This document shows, in pieces, positions 5,428-9,566 of a stretch of DNA of 9,566 nucleotides. A model generated the notes under the pieces. The model was not told the origin of the DNA and searched no databases. It saw nothing but the letters and a program-made list of their open reading frames with translations. The stretch lies in the NCBI GenBank assembly GCA_946221495.1, contig CAMIFA010000177.1, positions 1 to 9,566 of the forward strand. The letters run 5' to 3'. Every line of letters begins with the position of its first letter. Within the stretch, counting starts at the first letter, position 1. The translations under genes and the position numbers were made by a program. Origin of the DNA: an uncultured cyanobacterium. Its GTDB lineage: Bacteria > Cyanobacteriota > Cyanobacteriia > Cyanobacteriales > Chroococcidiopsidaceae.

Positions 5428-5836
5428 ATGAAAGTATGCAACGGTTTTATAAGATGGGCGGTAATAGCTAGCAGCTTTGCATTCTATTCATCAAGCGTAG
5501 CTGCTACTCCTAGATAGATACCATTAAGCGTTGCCAAATCAGGCGATCGTATCTAAGTTACCGCTTAATTCCATTCGTCCTCAAGGCGACTTTGTGTGGT
5601 ACTGGGTACTTCAACAATACGCAAGTCCACAACCTGACGGATTAACTACAATTCAAAGCTACCAATTTGCTAACTGCAAAACAAGGCAGCTTCGTATCCG
5701 AACTGAGAGACATCTGGATACATTTGGACAACAGATTAACTATTTTAACGATGGCGATCATGGTGAATTAATTCAAGTACGCCCAGGTGAAATTAGCTAT
5801 TCTGTGCTTAAATTTGTTTGTCCAAATATTAAATAG
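5428..5836 (+). pseudogene. exported small protein gene, disrupted between signal peptide and mature domain
   Basis: The ATG at 5428 (GGGG 4 bases upstream) opens a clear signal peptide: basic start, hydrophobic core (FIRWAVIASSFAFY), and a cleavage-like SSSVAA. It then stops at TAG 5515-5517. The same frame continues to TAA at 5554-5556. The mature domain resumes in the next frame (about 5534-5836), reading QAIVSKLPLNSIRP, then DFVWYWVLQQY, ANCKTRQLRI and GEISYSVLKFVC before stopping at 5836. Two cysteines (in ANCKTR and KFVCPN) suit an exported, disulfide-bonded protein. The layout of about 110 mature residues resembles small secreted cyanobacterial proteins of the surface-adhesin-E-like type; that link is tentative. 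One nonsense change plus one frame change are needed to restore a single frame. A TTG at 5531 could start the mature part, but a cytoplasmic version would make little sense. Confidence 0.6.
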
Positions 5837-5858
5837 AAAACGAACCAAAATTCGTTTT
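5837..5858 (+). terminator. AT-rich terminator hairpin after the broken exported-protein gene
   Basis: AAAACGAA/TTCGTTTT forms a perfect 8-bp stem with a 6-base loop, starting directly after the TAG at 5834-5836. The A-tract and T-tract make it look like a bidirectional intrinsic terminator of low stability. Confidence 0.5.
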
Positions 5859-5939
5859 ATAGTGCTAAATATTAATTTATCTCAATTCGTTTCTTAGGTT
5901 AAAATTGAGGACAAAAAGAGAATTAGGAACTAGACAGCC

Positions 5940-6098
5940 GTGCCTATTCAAGTTTCATTATTGAAATTTAAAGGAGATACTTTTAACCCAGATGATATTA
6001 GCTTTGGAGATTCTGAAACCAGAGATGTTTTAATTAACTTCAACGGTGCAATTCAAAAAAAGTCTGGCGTGGGTACTGCCTACCTTACTTCTAGTTGA
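5940..6098 (+). CDS. short open frame, hypothetical; possibly a truncated gene
   Basis: From a GTG with AGGA 11 bases upstream, 52 codons read MPIQVSLLKFKGDTFNPDDI, then SFGDSETRDVLINFNGAIQK and KSGVGTAYLTSS. The first 40 residues look like a genuine protein N-terminus with beta-strand and acidic turn character. The end after GAIQK looks like random extension. It stops 4 bases before the cyclo-ligase start, so it could be a tiny first gene of that operon. I think it more likely the 5' remnant of a longer gene cut off at the cyclo-ligase, in keeping with the two broken genes just upstream. I do not recognise the family. Confidence 0.35.
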   Translation: MPIQVSLLKFKGDTFNPDDISFGDSETRDVLINFNGAIQKKSGVGTAYLTSS

Positions 6099-6102
6099 AC
6101 TT

Positions 6103-6666
6103 GTGAACAGTAAAGTAGAACTAAGGCGATCGCTGCTGAAAAAACGTGCTTCTATGGCGCAAGCAGAATGGCGAGAAAAGAGCGATCGCCTAGTAACTCA
6201 CCTGCAATCGTCTCCTTTATTTACCTCAGCACAAACAATTTTGGCGTATTTTAGCTTTCGTGGGGAACCAGACTTAAGTCTTTTATTTACAGATACCAAG
6301 CGTTGTTGGGCATTCCCGCGCTGTGTTGGTGATACTTTAAAGTGGCATATTTGGCAACCTGGTGATGCTCTCCAAGTTGGGGCTTATGGTATTCTGGAAC
6401 CTTTGCCGGAAACTCCTATCTTACAGCCATCTGAAGTAGATTTAATTCTTGTGCCAAGTGTTGCTTGTGACTATCAAGGGTATCGACTCGGTTACGGCGG
6501 CGGTTATTATGATCGCTTACTTAGCTTACCGCAATGGGCAGTAAAGCCGACAATAGGCATTGTATTTGAATTTGCTTACCTACCTAAGTTACCTATTAAT
6601 TCTTGGGATAAGCGGCTACAGGGAATCTGCACAGAAACTTATTTAAAAATGACGCAATCAACTTAA
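6103..6666 (+). CDS. 5-formyltetrahydrofolate cyclo-ligase (5,10-methenyltetrahydrofolate synthetase)
   Basis: This enzyme uses ATP to convert 5-formyltetrahydrofolate to 5,10-methenyltetrahydrofolate in the cytoplasm, returning a stored or inhibitory folate to the one-carbon pool. The 187-residue protein has the basic N-terminal motif VELRRSLLKKR (5-15), the substrate-pocket segment LAYFSFRGEPDL (47-58), LVPSVACDYQGYRL (116-129), the glycine-rich nucleotide loop GYGGGYYDR (130-138), and the C-terminal NSWDKRLQGICTE. I start at GTG 6103. A GTG at 6046 in the same frame would add 19 hydrophobic residues (QFKKSLAWVLPTLLLVEL) that overlap the preceding open frame and are not part of the family. 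Length is normal. The ribosome site is poor, so coupling to the short frame ending at 6098 is possible. A strong hairpin follows 27 bases after the stop. Confidence 0.92.
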   Translation: MNSKVELRRSLLKKRASMAQAEWREKSDRLVTHLQSSPLFTSAQTILAYFSFRGEPDLSLLFTDTKRCWAFPRCVGDTLKWHIWQPGDALQVGAYGILEPLPETPILQPSEVDLILVPSVACDYQGYRLGYGGGYYDRLLSLPQWAVKPTIGIVFEFAYLPKLPINSWDKRLQGICTETYLKMTQST

Positions 6667-6693
6667 CCTAGAATAATTTAATCTTTAGAACGC

Positions 6694-6721
6694 CGCACCG
6701 AGGACGATTGTCCCCGGTGCG
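6694..6721 (+). terminator. strong GC-rich hairpin after the cyclo-ligase gene
   Basis: CGCACCG-a-GGAC pairs with GTCC-c-CGGTGCG around a GATT loop, with a single A/C mismatch in an 11-bp stem. It lacks an immediate T-run (TCAACCACTTACTTTT follows). It is still the obvious transcript end for the cyclo-ligase. Confidence 0.6.
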
Positions 6722-6746
6722 TCAACCACTTACTTTTGGCAAGCAT

Positions 6747-6792
6747 TTGGTTAGACCAATACAATTACTATATTATGATGTTATTAATAACA
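6747..6792 (+). promoter_or_regulatory. candidate promoter with overlapping 14-bp palindrome, upstream of the ABC permease
   Basis: TTGGTT (6747-6752) and TATATT (6769-6774) are 16 bases apart; the -10 is good and the -35 weak. TTGGT-tag-ACCAA (6747-6759) is a small inverted repeat over the -35. A perfect 14-bp palindrome TGTTATTAATAACA (6779-6792) would cover the transcription start. That is a repressor-style layout. The start codon is 145 bp further on, through AT-rich DNA that also has CATAAGTTAA twice (6871-6880 and 6923-6932). Confidence 0.4.
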
Positions 6793-6937
6793 AGTCAAGC
6801 GTTTTTTGAGAATTTAATATATTTTCTAAGGCAAAAAATAGCCAAGTTTAATAATATTTTGAGTAAGCAACATAAGTTAATTAAAGCTTAGTGGTTAATG
6901 TTGAGAATTTGATAATCCAACTCATAAGTTAAACAAA

Positions 6938-7798
6938 ATGATTAATAGCAACCAAAAGTCGAAAGTTAATCAAATAAATCAGTTTTGGTCAAGATTGAGG
7001 ATGTACGGGCTATTGGGAGGAATTGCGATTATCATGCTATTTCCCCTACTGTGGCTGATTAGTACAGCATTGAAGTCTAAAAGCGAGAATATCTTTGAAT
7101 TTCCGCCTCAGCTATTGCCTAGCCAGCCAACGTTAGAGAATTTTATTAAAGTTTGGCAGACAAATCCCTTTGGACAATATTTGTTCAACAGTACCTTAGT
7201 TGCGCTGCTGACAGTAAGTTTAAATCTGCTGTTTTGTGCTTTGGCTGCTTACCCATTAGCAAGATTAGATTTTCGAGGGCGAGACTGGATTTTTAGTGCC
7301 ATTGTCTCAACAATTATGATTCCGTTTCAGATTGTGATGATCCCTTTGTATATTTTGACAGTTCAACTACATATCAGAAACAGTTATCTCGGAATTATTT
7401 TTCCAGGCATAGCTTCTGCCTTTGGGATCTTTCTCTTGCGACAAGCTTTTGCTGGTGTCCCTAAAGAAATGGAAGAAGCAGCGCGAATTGATGGTTGTTC
7501 AGAGTTAGGATTGTGGTGGTTTATCATGCTGCCAGCGATTCGTCCAGCACTTGTAACCCTGGCTATTTTTGTATTTATTGGCTCGTGGAGCGACTTTTTA
7601 TGGCCTTTAATTGCGGTAGATAAACCAGAGTTATATACTCTCCCTGTAGGAGTAGCTACATTAGCGGGGACGTTTTCTCTTGATTGGCGATTAATAGCGG
7701 CTGGCTCTATAATCTCAATTGCTCCAGTATTACTAGTATTTTTGTTTCTACAGCGCTTTATTGTGCCAACTCAAGCAGGTAGCGGCGTTAAGGGATAA
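6938..7798 (+). CDS. carbohydrate ABC transporter permease, MalG/UgpE type (CUT1)
   Basis: This 286-residue inner-membrane protein has six predicted helices at about 23-44, 83-107, 118-141, 150-170, 203-223 and 255-274. The EAA loop that docks on the ATPase is clear: EEAARIDGCSELGLWWFIMLP (179-199), with the key Gly at 186. The opening TALKSKSENIFEFPPQLLP and YPLARLDFRGRD are typical of the second (MalG-like) permease of sugar and glycerol-3-phosphate importers. It would pair with a MalF-like permease, a binding protein and an ATPase, none of which is in the window, although MalG-type genes usually follow malF-like genes directly. The substrate cannot be read from sequence. The ATG at 6938 has no Shine-Dalgarno. 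A later Met (residue 22) would cut into the first helix. The stop touches the stop of the converging gene. Confidence 0.9.
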   Translation: MINSNQKSKVNQINQFWSRLRMYGLLGGIAIIMLFPLLWLISTALKSKSENIFEFPPQLLPSQPTLENFIKVWQTNPFGQYLFNSTLVALLTVSLNLLFCALAAYPLARLDFRGRDWIFSAIVSTIMIPFQIVMIPLYILTVQLHIRNSYLGIIFPGIASAFGIFLLRQAFAGVPKEMEEAARIDGCSELGLWWFIMLPAIRPALVTLAIFVFIGSWSDFLWPLIAVDKPELYTLPVGVATLAGTFSLDWRLIAAGSIISIAPVLLVFLFLQRFIVPTQAGSGVKG

Positions 7799-8701
7799 TT
7801 AACGAGGTCGGATGACGCGGGGTGCAGCGATCGCAGTCACTTCACTTGGATGTATAGCTTGGTTATATACTCCTGACCAAACTGCCACAAGGGAATCAGA
7901 TATCTGTAATATTTCTGCTTCCCCTCCAGCTAGACTAGCGTCATCAGCCAGCCGCCAGCTTATCGGGATAGCAGATACGCTATTGTAAGCTCCAGACAAA
8001 GCACCAGCGATCGCAGTGGTTAGTTGTGGCTGAGGACTTGTCTGAGCAGCACGTACAACAGACAGTCGGAAATCTTCTAGGGTACTCAAAAAGCAGTAAA
8101 ACGCTAGAGCAATTGCGGTAGTAGGTTGATTGTCTTTACTTAGTTGGGTTACAGCTCGTTCTAAACTAGCCTGCTGCTTCAATAAAGTCTGAACTTGTAC
8201 TAATTGTTGTGATATTTGGGTTTGTGTACCTAGAAAGGTAATAGTTTGCTCAATTAAGGTAACGCCGTTGAGTTTCTCTTTCAGAGACTGAGCGATCGCA
8301 TAACCTACAGCCAAAGCGCCATCCTGAATTGTTGGGTCATCTTGCCCTAGTGCTACTAAAGCAAGTTGCAAATTTTGGCGCAGCTTAATTTCATTTTCAT
8401 GGTAGAACAGGGCGATCGGCAGAGTAGCAAGAATAGCTGTTGGAGGATAATTTTTTATATCCTCACCCAAGTTTTTAATAAAAGTTTTATGCCAATCGTT
8501 GGCTTCAAATCTACCTAGCGCAATTAAGTTTTCTGCACCTATAACTACTAAACGCTCAACTTTAAACTTGGATTGTTGAGCGCTTTGCTTTAGTTCTGTA
8601 GCGTCTGAAAAGCTTTTGGGAATAACAGTATTGTATCTATCAAGTCCGGTTACCGCTCCCAAAAATGTGCCGCGAAAGCGACTAGAGAGTGAGTAGCGCA
8701 T
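7799..8701 (-). CDS. ADP-ribosylglycohydrolase-like protein lacking the metal-ligand motifs
   Basis: The 300-residue, mostly helical protein follows the ADP-ribosylglycohydrolase (DraG/ARH, PF03747) plan. It has RFRGTFLGAVTGL near the N-terminus (8-20), ATLPIALFYHENEIKLRQNL (92-111), DDPTIQDGALAVGYAIAQSL (121-140), and LTTAIAGALSGAYNSVSAIP (227-246) followed by SWR. Known enzymes bind two Mg ions through Gly-Asp near the N-terminus, a Thr/Ser-Asp-Asp motif, and Asp-x-Asp-Thr before the AIAGALxGA helix. Here these are replaced: GLDRY at 19-23, no TDD anywhere, and SPQPQLTTA before the helix. Hydrolysis of ADP-ribose bonds therefore looks impossible by the known mechanism; a binding or regulatory role is inferred. 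Its ATG overlaps the aroQ stop by one base (TAATG), indicating translational coupling. The family match is by eye from motif wording, not a search. Confidence 0.65.
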   Translation of the reverse strand: MRYSLSSRFRGTFLGAVTGLDRYNTVIPKSFSDATELKQSAQQSKFKVERLVVIGAENLIALGRFEANDWHKTFIKNLGEDIKNYPPTAILATLPIALFYHENEIKLRQNLQLALVALGQDDPTIQDGALAVGYAIAQSLKEKLNGVTLIEQTITFLGTQTQISQQLVQVQTLLKQQASLERAVTQLSKDNQPTTAIALAFYCFLSTLEDFRLSVVRAAQTSPQPQLTTAIAGALSGAYNSVSAIPISWRLADDASLAGGEAEILQISDSLVAVWSGVYNQAIHPSEVTAIAAPRVIRPR

Positions 8702-9165
8702 TAATTACTACTTGACTTGAGATGATCAACCAACGCCTGTAAACCAAGTAAATAGCTATTTGCCCCAAAACCACTAATTTGCCCGATTGCTACGCCGGCA
8801 ATATAAGAATGATGTCGGAAACTTTCACGCTGGTAGATGTTGCTGAGATGAACTTCGACTGTGGGGATATTAACTGCGGCGATCGCGTCTCTAATTGCCA
8901 CACTTGTATGAGTGTATGCCCCAGCATTAATCAATATTCCTTGATTTTTCCCCACAGCGTTATGAATAGCATCAACTAAAACGCCTTCATGATTCGACTG
9001 CACAGCAAAAATTGCCGCCTGTAGTCTCTGTCCTACTTCTACTAACAATTCATTTATTTCTGTTAGTGTTGTTGCTCCATAAATTCCTGGCTCTCGTTGT
9101 CCGAGTAAGTTCAGGTTCGGTCCGTGCAGTACCAGAATATTCACCAAGCCTATTTCAGAACTCAC
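8701..9165 (-). CDS. aroQ: 3-dehydroquinate dehydratase, type II
   Basis: This enzyme dehydrates 3-dehydroquinate to 3-dehydroshikimate, the third step of the shikimate pathway to aromatic amino acids, in the cytoplasm as a dodecamer. The 154-residue protein has the complete signature: LHGPNLNLLGQREPGIYG (13-30) with R24 and the catalytic Y29 on the flexible lid; QSNHEGVLVDAIH (56-68); LINAGAYTHTSVAIRDA (78-94) with N80; EVHLSN (104-109) with the catalytic H106; and QRESFRHHS (112-120). Length is typical. The GTG at 9165 comes 9 bases after the preceding small gene and has no good ribosome site, so coupling is likely. An in-frame GTG at 9144, preceded by AGG, would give MNILVLHGPN and is an equally reasonable start. 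The downstream ADP-ribosylglycohydrolase-like gene overlaps its stop by one base. Confidence 0.96.
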   Translation of the reverse strand: MSSEIGLVNILVLHGPNLNLLGQREPGIYGATTLTEINELLVEVGQRLQAAIFAVQSNHEGVLVDAIHNAVGKNQGILINAGAYTHTSVAIRDAIAAVNIPTVEVHLSNIYQRESFRHHSYIAGVAIGQISGFGANSYLLGLQALVDHLKSSSN

Positions 9166-9174
9166 TATTAGGCA

Positions 9175-9315
9175 CTAGCGACGGCGGCGTGTATTATCAT
9201 TAACTGGAATAGGTATCGGTTCTGGTTCCGGTTCAGCTTCCGGTCCTAGCAAGGTTTCAATTAACCTGCGTGCCCATTCTTTTAGCTTCTCCAGCACCTT
9301 TTCTACGTAGTCCAT
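9175..9315 (-). CDS. small protein (46 residues) with amphipathic helix, Pro-Glu repeat and arginine tail
   Basis: Three parts are visible: an amphipathic helix MDYVEKVLEKLKEWARRLIE (1-20), then an acidic proline-rich linker PEAEPEPEPIPIPV, then a basic end NDNTRRRR. I do not know a function. The helix could lie on a membrane surface or bind a partner, with the charged linker and tail free. I start at the ATG at 9315, with AGGAG 10 bases upstream. An in-frame TTG at 9450 would give 91 residues with an unconvincing N-terminus and no ribosome site. It ends 9 bases before aroQ on the same strand, so it is the first gene of the aroQ operon. The texture is that of a real conserved small protein rather than a chance frame, but this needs homologues to prove. 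Confidence 0.6.
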   Translation of the reverse strand: MDYVEKVLEKLKEWARRLIETLLGPEAEPEPEPIPIPVNDNTRRRR

Positions 9316-9566
9316 TGAACCGATTGCTCCTACAATACTACCTGAATTTTTCAACAACCAGAAAAACAGAATTTTGTGATCAAAACTCAACCTATAATAA
9401 CTGTCTGATTTAACGCTTGGCGATCGCTGGACAACTTTAAAGCGCTTCAATCCGACATCGGCATTTTCTACTGTTAGCTTAGGTTACACTTCATAATTTT
9501 AGCGCCATATTATTTGCTTGATACCTTAAAACGCATTAATAAAAAATTAGCTTCTAATTTTAGAAT
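9316..9566 (-). promoter_or_regulatory. upstream region of the aroQ operon
   Basis: 251 bases before the small gene contain no other convincing gene. Read leftwards there are AT-rich patches (for example TTATTATAGG near 9390) but no clear paired -35/-10. A HIP1 copy lies at 9420-9427. Confidence 0.3.
9543..9561. terminator. AT-rich hairpin at the window edge
   Basis: AAAATTAG/CTAATTTT forms a perfect 8-bp stem with a CTT loop. It could be a weak bidirectional terminator for a gene beyond the window; nothing here shows which. Confidence 0.3.

Larger units (their letters stand above)
2779..9427. repeat. HIP1 octamer GCGATCGC, eleven dispersed copies
   Basis: Exact copies start at 2779, 3379, 4378, 4961, 6126, 6182, 7827, 8007, 8292, 8879 and 9420. 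This highly iterated palindrome marks many cyanobacterial genomes. Copies fall inside genes on both strands and do not define a locus. None occurs before 2779. Confidence 0.9.

Noticed and set aside
5113..6100. Insertion sequence remnant
   Set aside because: I see no transposase motif, no terminal inverted repeats bounding the zone and no target duplication.
6046..6102. Hydrophobic N-terminal extension of the cyclo-ligase, resembling a signal anchor
   Set aside because: It is an out-of-frame reading of the 5940-6098 frame; the enzyme is a cytoplasmic folate enzyme and its family N-terminus begins just after the GTG at 6103.
9316..9450. 91-residue version of the small protein from a TTG at 9450
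   Set aside because: It has no ribosome site and the extra 45 residues look unconvincing; AGGAG precedes the ATG at 9315.

Overview
The window looks like a cyanobacterial chromosome segment. I find eleven exact copies of the octamer GCGATCGC (the HIP1 element), and the proteins read like cyanobacterial family members. Many start codons are GTG and several genes lack a strong Shine-Dalgarno sequence. The genus cannot be fixed from this window.

Region 1 (1-4270) is part of a cell-surface polysaccharide locus on the + strand. It holds the 3' part of a GT4 glycosyltransferase, a monotopic phosphoglycosyl transferase that would start repeat units on a lipid carrier, and a two-gene gmd-fcl operon making GDP-L-fucose from GDP-D-mannose. 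The operon closes with a hairpin terminator. A 372-bp leader with a perfect 16-bp palindrome precedes gmd.

Region 2 (4300-5112) is a divergent pair: a small ribbon-helix-helix (RHH) DNA-binding protein on the - strand and an unrecognised 171-residue protein on the + strand. A perfect palindrome overlaps the -35 element of the RHH promoter. A second copy of its 9-bp core overlaps the start codon of the partner gene. The partner gene also carries a perfect 16-bp inverted repeat inside its coding sequence.

Region 3 (5113-6100) is a decay zone. It contains a small coiled-coil gene broken by a frameshift, an exported-protein gene whose signal peptide is cut off by stops and a frame change, and a short open frame that may be a third truncated gene.

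Region 4 (6103-7798, + strand) carries 5-formyltetrahydrofolate cyclo-ligase and, after an AT-rich regulatory gap, one MalG-type sugar ABC transporter permease without its partner subunits.

Region 5 (7799-9315, - strand) is a compact three-gene operon: a 46-residue acidic/proline-rich small protein, type II 3-dehydroquinate dehydratase (aroQ, shikimate pathway), and an ADP-ribosylglycohydrolase-like protein that has lost the family's metal ligands. The last two genes overlap by one base. Its final stop codon abuts the permease stop codon with no base between.

No tRNA, rRNA, CRISPR array, insertion sequence or integrase was recognised. The strongest candidates for something undescribed are the RHH divergon with its repeated palindrome, and the metal-ligand-free ADP-ribosylglycohydrolase homologue coupled to aroQ.
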